From the NCBI GenBank assembly GCA_020881915.1, contig JAJFPB010000004.1, positions 558,001-622,000 on the forward strand: a stretch of 64,000 nucleotides of DNA. Direction: 5' to 3'. The position numbers and the translations under genes were made by a program. This DNA comes from Paramyrothecium sp. XJ0827. Taxonomy: Eukaryota; Ascomycota; Sordariomycetes; Hypocreales; Stachybotryaceae. Positions 21,712-33,534 of the stretch are shown here, piece by piece (the first letter of the stretch is position 1; each line of letters opens with the position of its first letter). Under the pieces are notes generated by a model. It ran no database searches. It was not told where the DNA came from and saw only the letters and a list, made by a program, of their open reading frames with translations.

Positions 21712-24217
21712 TCAGTTCTGAACAGGGGTAATTGTGCTCGTCTCCTTAATATCCCTGCTGCTGAAACCGAGGTTCAGCTTGAACTCTCCCTCAGGAATGA
21801 CCCATTGTTGCTGCTCAATGTTCCAGTAGCTAAGGTCTCGGCGCATCAACTCGAAACTGACAGCCTTGGTCTCGCCAGCCTTGAGGAAGACCTTGTCGAA
21901 GCCCCTCAGCTGCTTAGGAGGAGTACCGGGGGCGGCGCCTGCAGGGAAGCCGACGTAGAGCTGGGGTACGGTCGCGCCATCGACGTCACCAGTGTTGGAC
22001 AGGTTGATGGTCACGTTGTAAACACCTTCCCACAGAGCAGGGTTGCCACCGGGCTGCACGGGCCTCTCTTCAGGCACGGAGCTGATGTTCTCAACCAGCG
22101 GGGTGGCTTCGACATCGGAGATCTCGAAGCTCGTGTAGGAGAGACCGTGGCCGAACTCGTACAGGACAGAAATGTTGTGGGCATCAAAGTAGCGGTAGTC
22201 AATCTCCAGCTTCTCGGAGAAGTAAGACTGCCAGTCATACTTGCCGGTGGTGTTGACGCCGGTGGTGGGAGGCGCGTTGTAGTCGCTGCCATTGCGGGCG
22301 ATAGTGTAAGGCAGCTTGCCAGAGGGGTTAACATCACCGTAAAGGATGTCGACAAGGGAGTTTCCAGACTCCTGACCGGGGTAGTGGGCCGCAAGGATGG
22401 CAGTAACGTTGGGGTGGTTGGCCCATGGAAGAGTGTTGATGCCAGAGGAGTGGGTGACAACAATGGTGTTGTTGCATCGGCTAGCAACGGACTCGACGAC
22501 ATCGTCACCATCCCAGTCGACGCTCAGGTGCGCACGATCAGCAGCCTCCTGGGCCCAGGTCTTGAGGAAGACAAGGCAAACCTCGGGAGGAGTAGGGTTC
22601 CACAGGGTCGTAACGTTAGAGGTTGCAATGAGAGTGTTGTTGAGCCACTGCTGGACGGTAGCATTATCCTTCTTGGCGCGGGCGTTGATTGCAGCGAGAG
22701 GAGTAATGATGTAGGTCAAGCGGCCGGTACCCGAGCCGCCGCCAGCAACAAGCGTACCGTACTCGTAGTCCTTCTGGTTCAGGAAACCCTGGGTAGGCTC
22801 GCTGGCGTCATTGCCAAAGACAGCAAGAGACTTTGGTGCCTTCAGAGGGAGGGCGTTGTTCGTGTTCTTGAGCAGAATAGTAGCCTCGGCGCCGTGTCTA
22901 CGGATACCCTCGGCGTGGTTGCCGCGGACGTCTCGGCTCCTCTCACCAGTCAGTTCCCAATCACGGAGCCAGGTCGACCTGGGGCTGAAAGTGTTAAGAT
23001 CAGCGGTGGATGGGTCGACGCTGGGGTAATCCTCGCCGTCTTGACCAAGCCAGTAGTAGGGGGTCAAGATGCGAATGATCATGTCATCGACTCGGGACTC
23101 GGGAATGGTGCCGTTGGAAACACCCTGCGTGACGTTGCCGCCGAAAAAAGAACCGGCCTTCCAGTTCATGCCGTACATGCCGAGACCACCTGGCATATCC
23201 ATGTCAAGACCGCTCTCGATGGCAGCGACACCAGTGTGGGTTGCACCCCAGTCAGACATGACATAGCCTTGGAAGCCGAGCTCCTCCTTTAGCAGACCGT
23301 TGAGAGCCTTGGAGTTCTGGCAGCCATATGAGCCGTTCAAGCGTTGGTACGAGCACATCATGCTGGCAGCGTTGGCTCGGACAGAGTTGGCAAAAGGCCA
23401 CAGGTAGATCTCGTGCATGGTCCTGTCGTCAATGTTTGAGGAGAGAGCCTCAGTGACGATGTCAGTGGCGGTACCGTTAGTAGCAAAGACGGGGTTTCTC
23501 ATGGTCTCTTGCTCGTTGCCAATGTAGTGCTTGGCTGTGGCTTGCACGCCGGCGTCTTGGTGGCCGTGGATGGTTTGCTCCATGGCTACACCTGACAGGT
23601 AGGGATCAGGCGAGAAACCCTCCCAGTTTCTGCCGGAATAAGCGGAGCGGCCCAGAGGGCCGCACACTGGCGACAAAGCGACGTGAGCGCCCTTGGCCTT
23701 GAACTCCTCGCCCATGGCGAATCCACGTTCGTAGAGAATGGTGCGGTCCCAGGTCGACGCCGCCGAGACACCGGCCTGGAAGACACTGGCCTGATCGGCA
23801 ACGCGAATGGCAAGAGGGCCATCCTGGAGGCAGAGACCTCTGAAGCCCAGGCGAGGGATAGGAGCAATGTTACCAACACAAGGGCCGGGCTGGCCAGTGA
23901 CCAAGTCAGCCTTTTCTTCCAGGGTCAATTGACCGACAAAGTTCTTGGCCTTGGCCAGGGCATCTTCCCATCCACCAGTACCGGTAGCATTTGCTGGAAC
24001 TTTATGTGAGCACTCGCGCAAGAACAGCCTGAATGCACGACTTACGGGATGGTAGCACTTCGGGGGAATGTCCATAGGGGCCGAGAATGACGGTGTCTTC
24101 GGGCTGAATCCAGCTGAAGGCGTCTTCATTACGGCCTTCGCCACCACCGTAGTTCTGGGCAGAAACGGTGGAGGCTGCCAGGAGGCAGGAAACCAGGGCG
24201 GAGCGGATCGTAGACAT
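21712..24217 (-). CDS. Secreted GH3 beta-glucosidase
   Basis: Two exons, 24217-24046 and 23999-21712, separated by a 46-nt intron; 819 residues. The signal peptide is MSTIRSALVSCLLAASTVSA. The GH3 N-domain starts near LTLEEKADLVTG and includes GLCLQDGPLAIR, RNWEGFSPDPYLSG, KHYIGNEQE and the nucleophile Asp in GYVMSDWGATHTG. The C-domain has TILLKNTNNALPLK and AVFGNDA, then the HYPGQESGNSLVDILYGDVNPSGKLPYT-type region and a fibronectin-III-like end (LRGFDKVFLKAGETKAVSFEL). Length and order match fungal extracellular beta-glucosidases of the Aspergillus BGL type, which release glucose from cellobiose and short glucans. The first exon was chosen because it adds the signal peptide and the conserved WIQPEDTV start. 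The 495-codon frame on the opposite strand is a shadow of its codon bias. Enzyme class is firm. Confidence 0.95.
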
Positions 24218-26558
24218 CGTGACTCTGATATCTCTGAACTGGTCCCGATGTGTCGGAAGAGGGATGAGGGATCAGCAAAACTTTCAAGCTCGTCTTCCGC
24301 GGCTCTTTAAATACACAAAAAACATTGCAGCCACTTCAACAGATGCTCGGTCTATCATCGTCCCAACCCACAGCAACGGAACCAATAGTGGGCACCGACC
24401 ACCATCTCGATGGCTGCAATTGCCGCTACGACGGCAAATCTTCGTAGCAGCAAAATGGAAGTGGGAACTCTGATTTCCAATATTCTGTTGAACAGATCAT
24501 CTTTGGTTAATGAGTGACGTCCTGTTGCTCAAGAGGGCAAGTATTAGTTGACTAGCGCGTGGGGAAAACATGTGGAGGAGGGCGATGAGGAGTAGCTGAG
24601 GTCATCATCTATGGCCAACAGGGGGGGGGACGACACTTCCGGGAATCCCTGCGGAGTACGCCTTCATGCGTCCCTGAGTCAGTTCGACTCGATGAACATG
24701 CCGGCGGACTAACTTCTACCGCTACGTAGATGGCTCCGCACGACTCGAGGGTGGCCACCCAGTCCGCCGGGGAGGGCTCCCAGCAAGTAGGAATCTGGGG
24801 ATGGGCAGCGCTAGGGCGAATGAACGAAAGCCTGGGCAAGTTGGGCAAGCTGGGGTAACCCCCAAGTGCGGGGCCGTTGAGACTCCGCAACTGCGTGAAT
24901 GCCGCCGGCGAAGAGCCGAACGGCATTTGCTTTAGCCAGAGTTGAACCGAACAGTTTGCCTGCTTGATGTTCGGAAATTGACCGGTAGAACCTGATGCAG
25001 AAGCTCCGGAGAAGCTGCGGAGTGTCTGGAGTCACTGTCGCTGTCGCTATCCCTCTTCCCCATTCAACTCAATCGGCCCTGTTTCTCTGGCGCCGCTGGG
25101 ACTCTGGGGCATCTCTCCGCAGTCGGATTGAAGAGCCCATCCCATGACAAACTACCGGGTCTTCTGCTGTTGGTCTGAATTTTCTTGCTAAGCATACTTT
25201 TGTTGTGCTAGTCAACTCTCGGCATAGCCGACCATGGCAGAGCCGGGGACGGGAACTTGTCCAGAGTCTCCTCGCCGTCCCTTGGCCGCAATCTTCTGTG
25301 GCACGATACTCATTCCTACCGCCTTGGCAGCACACCTACTTTATTAAAATGTTTCAGTAAGGGCCGTTGCTCCTTTGAATGTTCATCCCATTAGCAGCAT
25401 CATCTTCAGCCCTAGCTGGACTAGACCAAAAGGCAAACCCTCGAGGAAATTACGCATGTTGATGCCGATACCGCTTTCTTGAACAACGACGGACCGCGTG
25501 ATCAATTCAATTCCCGTATCACAAAGAGACCAACAACAGCGGCTCTCGCTAGCGTGCACAATAAGGCCGAGAAATCGTCCCCGGCACCCACAACGTCTTC
25601 CGGGACCACGTCAATCGTGCAAACCTGCATCTCCCCACGACTCCATCTTTTCGGCCATAAACACGAATGGAGAAGTGGGGATATTTCCGTCGGATGAAAA
25701 CTGCCCCTCATTGGCCCGCAGTCCTGCGACTCGGGCACTCGTCTTTTTGCTTCCAGGAAGAAAAGAGCGCCAAGAGTTGACGTCGGCACATTTTGCACCT
25801 TTAGCCTGGCCAAGGAGGCGGTCTGCTGCTCCCGTCCTTGGCCTGGTTCGGCTCCGAACGGGGCGCGCACTGACACCGGGTGGCCATGGATTGGCTTTGA
25901 GCCATTTTCGACCCAAATGTGGCACGTCATTGTAGGCCAGAAATTTCCGCCGGCGAACCGCAGACCCGGAAACCCTCACGATGGAGCCTCAATAAAAGGT
26001 AGCTCTTGGTCGCACCGCCACATTTCGTCCAGTCTAAAGTTGCGGCCCTTTTTGAGATATCAATTGCAATTAGCAGTGGCTATCTGAAGATCGTTGCCCG
26101 ACGCGTTGTCGCTCTTAAAAAAAAAAAAAAAATGGCGGGTATTGCTCATTTTAAGCATACATCAATGTGCTACTCGCATAAAGCGAGTGCCAGATTTAAC
26201 ATAGGTTGCACAGCTTTGACCCGTCGGTTCCACAGACTACTTGGGGTCTCGTAACCTGCCCCGTATTCCATATCCTGTAGAGATTGAACTACGGAAGAAC
26301 TCGGACCCAAGATAATCATTTCTAATTTTCGCGTCCCCAGCATATTCCCTCCACTGTGAGACGAACTTCCAGCCAAGGCAAGGAAGACATCGTGACATTT
26401 CAAAAGAAGCGCTTGAACATGCCAACAAAGATATCACATCTGAATGCTGGGCGAGGAATCGCCCGTTGCTCATGATTATGTTCAAATCAATTTTGAGACT
26501 CTTTGCCATAGAAAGAAGGACAACAGTTCCACACTCCAGAGTGGACAATATTTGTGCG
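24218..26558. other. Intergenic, 2.3 kb without a supported gene
   Basis: Promoter region of the beta-glucosidase at its left end and 3' flank of the HET gene at its right end. Overlapping frames of about 140 codons at 25498-25979 on both strands are unrecognisable. A run of 16 A lies at 26117-26132. Confidence 0.55.
24306..24313 (-). promoter_or_regulatory. TATA-like element of the beta-glucosidase gene
   Basis: TATTTAAA on the minus strand, about 90 bp ahead of the ATG at 24217. A GTGGGG at 24559-24564 fits the SYGGRG carbon-repressor (CreA/CRE1) core, but a single copy is weak evidence. Confidence 0.4.
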
Positions 26559-28705
26559 TTAAAAGAGCTTCAACTCGCGAATAGACGAATAAGGCTCCCA
26601 TGAAGTTTCTGGAGGCTCGCAAGGTAGGCCATCCTCGGAGAGCGAGACACTGTCGCCACTCTCATATACTCGATTCTTTGGCCGTCTTCTATAACCCTTT
26701 CTAGCCCGGGCGTAACCAATCCTCCGGAATGCCGAGTCGTTGTCTGCAGTTGATGACTCCACCAGCACCAGACCCTGCAATCCGTAAGATCTGGGATATC
26801 TGAGATCCAACCATTTGCGAACAAAGAGGAAGAAGAGTTTCTGATGATTGGAAACACCGCCGGTTCCTTCATCTGGGATCATCTGAAGCTGCGGCGGTTT
26901 GTCCTGGTTGGAGGCTGCTAGGACAATTATCTGAACTCCGGAGGCGATTGTCTTGGCTTGAACTTCGGCAACCCGCCCACGAACATGAAGGAGAGTGCCT
27001 TCATTCACCATACCATACTTATTCTCCGTTTTAAATTTGCAGTGCACACTTAGCATTTCGAAGTCGGCTGACTCGGGAGACAGATCGTCGCGGATGGAAG
27101 GGAACTTGATTGGGCCAACCAGAGATGCCCATGACCATGACGGCGCGCAATACTGTGACAGTCTTTTTGGCTGCGTGGTTTTCTCTCCATCGTTCCTCTC
27201 AGCTACATGCCAGAGAAGGTCATCCCTCAACGACGACATCCATAAGCCCGCGATGTATGTGTCACTTGGGCGTCGCTTGGCGAGAGAGGCGGCCAAGCCA
27301 GATATGGCGGGAAGCCGATCGGTTTCCACAGTCAAATCCATGCGAGTGTACTCCTGGACTAGCTTGATCCAGTCTCCTCTGGCTTTCAGAAAAGCGCCTT
27401 TGAGCAACGCTGTCCCTCTCTTGGATCTTGTTGAGTTTGCCGTGCACTCGCATTTGATACAAGTGCGGCATTCCCACCCTATCTCAGAGGGGCCGAAATG
27501 TATCGTCCTCCGAGACAGCAAGCGTTCTTGGAATACCCACCCCCGTGTCGACAACTTGGTCAATGGCGCCGAGTATTGCGCCTTCAGGCAAGTTGGGAGT
27601 CTCGGGTTGAAGCCCTGGTAAATGTTGAGTGGTGCTTTGGGAATTCTGGCCCCAGTGTGCCAACCGTGCACAGGCAACTCTCGCATGAGCAAGCCCTTCT
27701 CCCTCACACAAAGAGACCCAGAGTATCGCACGCCCTTCAAGGTAAAATCGAAAGGAGTGGTGACTACCAGCCCTATCTGGCGAGCCGGAGCCGACAAGAA
27801 ACCCGTGGTGCAGTCGTCAGCAGCATCGGCAGATATTGTGACTTTGGAATGTTCGTAGACGTCGGCCATGCGGCCGGCTTCGTGTTCCCAATCCTCCGAA
27901 GAGTCTTGTATGATGCATAACGAATCAATCCAAACATATTCCAAACCTATTTCTTGGGTGAACACGACGGCATCGCGAAAAGTCCGAGGAAGACTCTCAA
28001 TGGTGAGGCCTGTTTTCAATGTGTTCAGGCTGGCCGAGGTTGTTCTCAGGGGACTCGATGCTCCCCAGCAATGGCTGAGGGCGACGTAATCAACAGAGGC
28101 GTGGCGTTCTAGTTCAATAAGTCGAACGACACTGCTGGACTTGTCGAAATGAAGCAGCCTCGTCGGTATTTTACGGTCGCTTCCTTCTCTTCCGCCTCCA
28201 AGTTCATTGGTCACTGTCCTATTATCATGTAGCCTGCACTCCTCGTGGTCATCGCAACATTGCCTTATCCACTCCTTGACCATGGTAATAGCTCGCTCAT
28301 CCAAGGCACTGTTGGCGATGGGCGGCGCCGGGCCAAGGCGGTCCCACGGTAGACTACCACCTGCAGGATACTTGTCAAAAAAGATGATCCATCCAGACTT
28401 TCAACTTACGCACCTTCAACATAAAATTGTAGACGTAGTGTACGGCCGCCTCCCTTGAGATCTGCTCGCATTGGCCTCTTCTGAAGATTTTGTGCGGGAT
28501 TTTTACCGCTGGTATTTGTAAAGGACAAATACTCATAGACGCGGTCCACTCCTTCTCCAAGGAGCGATGTCAGGCTCTTCCATAAAAGAGCGCACATGTG
28601 GCAATACTTTGCAGTATCGTTCTTCACGGCGTCGAGAGTGTAGACGATATGGTACGGATTGGCACCGAGGCTCTTGGTGTAGGTTTCGCATCGAGAGCAA
28701 GACAT
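26559..28705 (-). CDS. HET domain protein, intact
   Basis: Exon 1 28705-28414 and exon 2 28360-26559, joined in phase across a 53-nt intron (GTGCGT...TGCAG); 697 residues. The N-terminal part has paired cysteines (MSCSRC; YCHMC), a common feature of the long HET class. The HET domain follows with its three blocks: VDYVALSHCWG, TFRDAVVFTQEIGLEYVWIDSLCIIQDSSEDW, and the later STRGWVFQERLLSRRTIHFG. The C-terminal third is variable, with CAPSWSWASL as the usual HET-adjacent motif. The open frame starting at TTG 28304 lacks the first exon and should not be taken as the gene. HET proteins act in the cytoplasm to trigger incompatibility cell death on fusion with a genetically different partner. Which partner controls this one is not visible; no STAND or NLR gene lies next to it. 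Confidence 0.93.
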
Positions 28706-29763
28706 GATGGCTTAATGAGTGCTTCGGGATCCTTCGTCTGCTTTGAAAGATCACCTGAAGAAGCAACAGATGAGGATTTGCGATTATGAGTGATATGTTA
28801 AATGGAGCGCAGCCCGCTGAAGGCATGCGACCCCGACCAGAGGGGGCTGACAATCCGAAATGTTCAGCCGCACCTACCAACCTGTGAGTGGGTATGGAAT
28901 CATTTGATCAAAGCCACATCTGAACTTGATGAAAAGAAGATGTAAAATTCGTGCCTGCCGTCCTAAAGGGAAGCTAATCCCCCTACTATATATATACACG
29001 AGTCTAATATAACCTCTAGATTGGCCCTGCTAAGAGCTCTAGGGTGGCTAAGCAAAGTGCATTTCCTGTCCGCCCAATCACAATAGATGCCACAACCTCC
29101 AGGACCGGGTACATGATTGTTCATGCTCATCCTTCTTCACATATTTGGGTGTGGTGTAGACGAACAGAAAACTCATCTCTTGTCATTTGCTTCTTCTTGA
29201 AGACTGGTATCATTTGAAGAACCAGGAGGCATTGCCGACTTCCGTTTTCATGCATGCTGCTGAAGAACCAACAGGCGATGCATTCTGGCAAACAAGCAAA
29301 ATGAACAAGTGAAGAAACTTTGGTAAGCCACTAGGTATCAATCTTGGAAACAAGGAGATAGAGCGAGAATGCCAGACGCAGATATAACTGCTGGCCATAC
29401 ACGGAATGCAGTCTCGGTCCCTCTTCACGCACTCCAGCTACCCTATAGCAATCAGAATTTGCCGTCTCATTATGCATGGCTGTGCTAATCCACATGCTCG
29501 TGAAACTGAACAGCGTCACTGTGCAAACGGACGGGTCTTGAATACGGCAGAGAGTGGTTCATCCTTCACCGTAGAATCTAGGCCCAGACAAAGTGCCCAA
29601 TAGCGAAGTTCTCGTTCACACCTAGCAACTGCCAGATACCTAGATGTTCTTTACACTACAAGTCCTTGCTCATAGTGGCTCGCAGTCCGTACAGTAGAGG
29701 TACTGAGCCAACGGCGTTGCGCGTATAGGTATCATGGGTCGACCCAGACCTCATCCAAAAGCG
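28706..29763. other. Intergenic, no supported protein gene
   Basis: Between the HET start and the tRNA gene. Short frames only; probable promoter sequence of the HET gene at its left end. Confidence 0.6.
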
Positions 29764-29849
29764 GGTCCCTTAACTCAGTTGGTTAGAGTGTTGTACTAAT
29801 ATCCACATGTGTTATGCAAAAGTCGCCAGTTCGACCCTGGCAGGGACCA
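29764..29849 (+). tRNA. tRNA-Ile (anticodon AAT) with a 12-nt intron
   Basis: The acceptor arm pairs perfectly (GGTCCCT with AGGGACC, discriminator A). The D-arm is ACTC-AGTTGGTTA-GAGT and the T-arm GCCAG-TTCGACC-CTGGC. The anticodon stem TTGTA/TGCAA, with one G-T pair, encloses CTAATA then A. The intervening bases 29802-29813 (TCCACATGTGTT) fall one base 3' of the anticodon, the canonical tRNA intron site. The anticodon AAT (read as IAU) decodes isoleucine. The gene is followed at once by a Pol III stop signal. Confidence 0.93.
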
Positions 29850-29858
29850 TTTCTTTTT
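29850..29858 (+). terminator. RNA polymerase III terminator of the tRNA gene
   Basis: TTTCTTTTT directly after the tRNA 3' end; the run of five T is a normal Pol III stop. Confidence 0.8.
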
Positions 29859-30086
29859 GCCGATGCTAAGGGGTTTCACTCGCCTTCGCTCGACAGTCCG
29901 ATGTGAGCTACATGGAAAGGCTCTCGTGCTGCCAATTGTCTGAGGAGTGGCTGTCACTTCCATGTTGGAGAATAGGAAGTAGCGCCACGGTAAAATCACT
30001 TCTAGTGCAGGCCTTCTTCCATTTCTTTCTCACCCCAACTTATTGATGAACCTGTGCGCGGAAGCGGCTGGTGTCTTTTTGTGACG

Positions 30087-31331
30087 TTACAACCCCAACA
30101 ATGGATCGTTGTCCTTGCAGGGACATACAGAAACGATATTCATACTTTTATCGACTTCATTCCGTGACCCAACATAAACGCAACGAACTTGGTTTCCTTC
30201 TTTGTACGTCCCAATACAAAGACGCTGTAAGTGAGGCACTTGATCACCCACCCGGTCAAGAAGCTTTGCATACCAGTCATCCACGCTCACTTTGAGCTGC
30301 AGCAAAGACTCGGAGTTTTCGACAATTGGCTGCCGTCTAACCTGCTGCCCCTTTGACAACATGTATCCGGCCATATCGAAGGTAATGTGAAACGAAACTT
30401 CGCGCAAATCCTTGCATTTGCTCAACTGAACAATCACATAGTCAATATAGTCATGCTGTGGCTGGTTAATTTAGTTTAGGTCAACAGTTGTGAGAGGACT
30501 TACAATCTCCTCGACGCAATCACCGTCTATCATGGGCTCAAAATATGGCCAATGGAAAACCAAACGTCGGAGCTGCTTAAAAGCGGCTAGGGTGAAAGCA
30601 AGTCTCCCTTTATTCTCTGAAAGGGAGTCTTCAGCCAGCCACAGGTCAGGCTCTTCAAGGTGTAAAATTCGCAGGCCTGGGTGATTGTTCTTGAGCTGCT
30701 GCAATGACAGTGGCCCAGGTAACAATACCTCTCGCCAGCCTCCCACTAGTCCTCTGTAGGCACGGAGGCTGGTGCAGGCTTTGATAAGAGCTGCGGCGAG
30801 CTCATCGTCAAAGTCAACCTCCAATGACCGCAAATTGGGGAATTTGACTTTGGAGAACGGATGATCAAATCCTTTCAAGTCTTTCATGGGTCCCGCCTTG
30901 ATGGTGAGGCGAGTGAGCTGGGGCAATGCTTGCATAGTCAAGAGAACGCTTTGGAGAAAAGCAGCATAATCGTTTCTGGACGATGTTCCCAGCATCCAAT
31001 GCCGATGGATCGCAAGCTCACTGTTCGAACGCGTTAGCAGGCCCCCGTTGGTTCAGCCAAGTGCCATTGCCCACCGGACGTGTTCGCGAACTCGGAACAT
31101 GTCATGGTTGTTTGTGTCTGAGAGCAGAAGCTCTAGATTCTTGGATCTGAGGGAGGCATCGTCTAAGTCAAGCACAATGAAATGAAAGGTGCGACGGAAA
31201 AAGAGGTTGCGGAAAGACTTGGAAGCCCGGCTTGCTGAGCAGGCGGTAGCAATGTCAGTGAACCATGCGATGTCAGACCACACTTCAGCAGGGAGGTTGA
31301 CCAGAGGACTGGGCGCCGCCATGAGAGACAT
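30087..31331 (-). CDS. F-box-like protein with leucine-rich C-terminal part
   Basis: Exons 31331-31075, 31020-30504 and 30461-30087 keep phase and give 382 residues. Intron 1 has a GTGGGC donor and a CTAAC branch, intron 2 a GTAAGT donor. Residues about 10-45 (PLVNLPAEVWSDIAWFTDIATACSASRA, shown here only in outline) form the LPxEVWxxI start of an F-box, the segment that binds Skp1 in SCF ubiquitin ligases. The rest alternates hydrophobic strands and helices in the irregular leucine-rich style of fungal F-box proteins (LPQLTRLTIKAGPM, FPNLRSLEVDF, LRILHLEEPDLW, FKQLRRLVFHWPY, HLQRLCIGTY). I infer a substrate receptor; the target is unknown. The start at ATG 31331 was chosen, though the ATG four codons later would also keep the F-box. 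Function is by family resemblance only. Confidence 0.75.
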
Positions 31332-32321
31332 GTTCAACTAGCATGGTCAGGCCACTGCAAAGAGACTGAGGCCCGATGAGGCAATGTAGAGAGGTCGAGG
31401 TTTGGCTGTGGAGTGGTTGGGCGGGAAGGGCCCTGTTCCAGCGCTGAAAATACCCCGCTAAAACCAAAACCCGCCGCCCGTGGTCCTGCATCTTACAGCC
31501 ACGTCCGCTGTACACTAAGAGTTCACCACCAACCCAGATTACTTCATATCGTAGTCGTTGCAAACGGAGCTTAGTCACGGCAGATGTATGGTGGTATTCG
31601 ATTTTCGTCATCTCGAACCTGTCCCTCGAGGTGAGCATGTTCCATGTCGGACCACGCTACATCGTGAGAATAAATGCTTGAATGTGAACTGTCCTACTTG
31701 GAGAATGAGGGTAACACATTATTATGGTAAATCTGAGAATACTTCAAGGATCTTCAAAAGGAGCTTAGTCAAAGTGGAAAAAGCAAGGATGGAAATTCTC
31801 ACCTGAAGCCCCGTGAGTCGCGGGCTCTCCGAATGTTCGCCGCCCGAGGTAACGTTTAGGTGGTGACGAGCAACGGAGGCTTGACAGCAGCAACCTGCAA
31901 AACTCCGCGATGATGGTCTCTCCATTGTCAGCGGCTAAGAGCTAAGGATGATACGTGGCATACAGAATTGCCAAATGTCCTCGTAACGATACAGTCATTG
32001 TAGAATGGCTAGTGGAAGCGACGGAAGAGCGGCCCGTTACACGCAGCTTGGCTCGCTTCGGGATCCGAACTTCACCCGCAAAGGCGAGCCTCTACGCCAT
32101 CATCTCCACATTTCTCCCCAGAATAACCCGATACGAGGGGACGACGGTGGGGGGGGGAGCAGATTCAGTGGCATTCATCTCGGGCCGACGCTCTCAGGAC
32201 AGCTTTTATCTTCCGCACCTGAAGTCGTCTGTGGTTTCTTTGGAGGTTGAGGCCTTGGTGGTTTGTGCTGCAACTTCAATCGCTTTCTGTCTACAGACAA
32301 CTAGACTCAACATCGCCCAGC
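31332..32321. other. Divergent intergenic region
   Basis: Between the divergently transcribed F-box and acetyltransferase genes. No coding region recognised; it contains a run of nine G at 32150-32158. Confidence 0.55.
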
Positions 32322-33085
32322 ATGGCCGCCAAGGAAAAGGATCCCGCAACCATCGAGTTTGCTAAATCGCTCGAGAACGTGCCCTGGTGCGATGACTACG
32401 AGAAGATGATCTCGGGAGTGCTGTACGCGAGACCTTTACCACACAATGGGCACTACATGCTAAGACTAGGTATATAAGATATAACTGCATGGCGCCCGAG
32501 CTGGTCAATGGGCGCTTCCGCGCACGCAGGTTGATGCACAAGTACAACACGCACTTCCCGGATGACGCCACTCCCGACAGCTTGACCGCGGATCGGGAGG
32601 CCATGTTGAAGCAGATGCTCGGCGGGCTCGGCCAGGACAGTTTCATTGAGCCTCCTCTCAACATCGATTATGGCTGCAACGTTACGATCGGCGAGCGTTT
32701 CTACTCCAACTTCAAGTATTTTACCTCCTTCCCGACTTATTCATTGTTGCCTGCTGATCAGAACTGCAGCCTAGTCATCTTGGACTGCGGCATCGTCAAG
32801 ATCGGCAACCGCGTCATGTTCGGGCCATTCGTCTCCATCTTCGCCGCCACCCACGAGACAGGCGTGCAGTCGCGACGCGACTATGTAGAGTATGCCAAGG
32901 GCGTGACGATTGGTGACGACTGCTGGATCGGAGGCAACACGACCATCATGCCGGGCGTGAATATTGGCAAGGGTTGCACCATCGGAGCCGGCAGTGTCGT
33001 CACCAAGGACATTCCCGATTTCTCCGTCGCCATTGGCTCGCCTGCCCGCGTTGTCAAGAAGGTCGACCCCGTTCCTGATTTGTGA
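32322..33085 (+). CDS. NodL/Maa-type hexapeptide O-acetyltransferase
   Basis: Exons 32322-32422, 32479-32715 and 32770-33085 give 217 residues. Splicing restores the family sequence exactly at both joins: MISGVLY-NCMAPELV at the first and FYSNF-NLVILDCG at the second. The N-terminal Mac domain (PWCDDYEKMISG...RFRARRLMHKYN) is followed by the left-handed beta-helix with hexapeptide repeats (IKIGNRVMFGP-type, VTIGDDCWIGGNTTIMPGVNIGKGCTIGAGSVV). The catalytic His is in AATHE. The enzyme moves acetyl from acetyl-CoA to a hydroxyl of a sugar such as maltose or galactoside, as a trimer in the cytosol. Intron 2 (54 nt) is a multiple of three and has no stop, so unspliced mRNA would encode an 18-residue insertion. 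Exact sugar substrate unknown. Confidence 0.93.
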
Positions 33086-33534
33086 TAAATGCACTTTGCA
33101 AGCAGGTAGAGATGTTGTGCAAGAGATAAAACCACAATAGAAAGCGCCGTTTTGCAATTGCCTACGTTGGGTGAATTCCAGGGCCGCCCGACAGACCTTC
33201 AATTCGCTAAAGTGCATTTGCCGCGAGCAGCCCTCAACCGAGGAAAAGAACGCGGTTCGAAAGTGACGTGAAAGTGTCTAAAAGCCTTGTGCCTGCAGCT
33301 CACCATGACAGCCTCGTGATTGGATAACCGTCATGGGTAAATATTGCAGGGAAACCCGACGAGTGTTACAATGCCGCCCCCGCCTTGCAGTGTGGCCGTG
33401 GGCGGAAGGCTGGCGTAAGTCATGCGGTCGTCCATGTGCAATTGTATCTAGTCTTTGCTCTAGCATCTCAAGATAGCACAGACTCAGGAAGACTTTGGGA
33501 TGTAAAATTTTCATTAATCATTCGTTTTTTATCA
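33086..33534. other. Intergenic between convergent genes
   Basis: 3' flanks of the acetyltransferase and the seven-helix protein; nothing recognised. Confidence 0.6.

Noticed and set aside
21805..23292. 495-codon open frame opposite the GH3 gene
   Set aside because: It lies entirely antisense to a strong, well-conserved enzyme and its translation has no domain. It is produced by the GC-ending codon bias of the real gene.
25498..25979. Overlapping frames of 120-145 codons on both strands
   Set aside because: All three overlap each other and none looks like a protein; stop-poor GC-rich DNA explains them.
26117..26132. Run of 16 A as a sign of a retroposed copy
   Set aside because: No coding sequence precedes it and no target-site duplication is visible; a simple homopolymer is enough.
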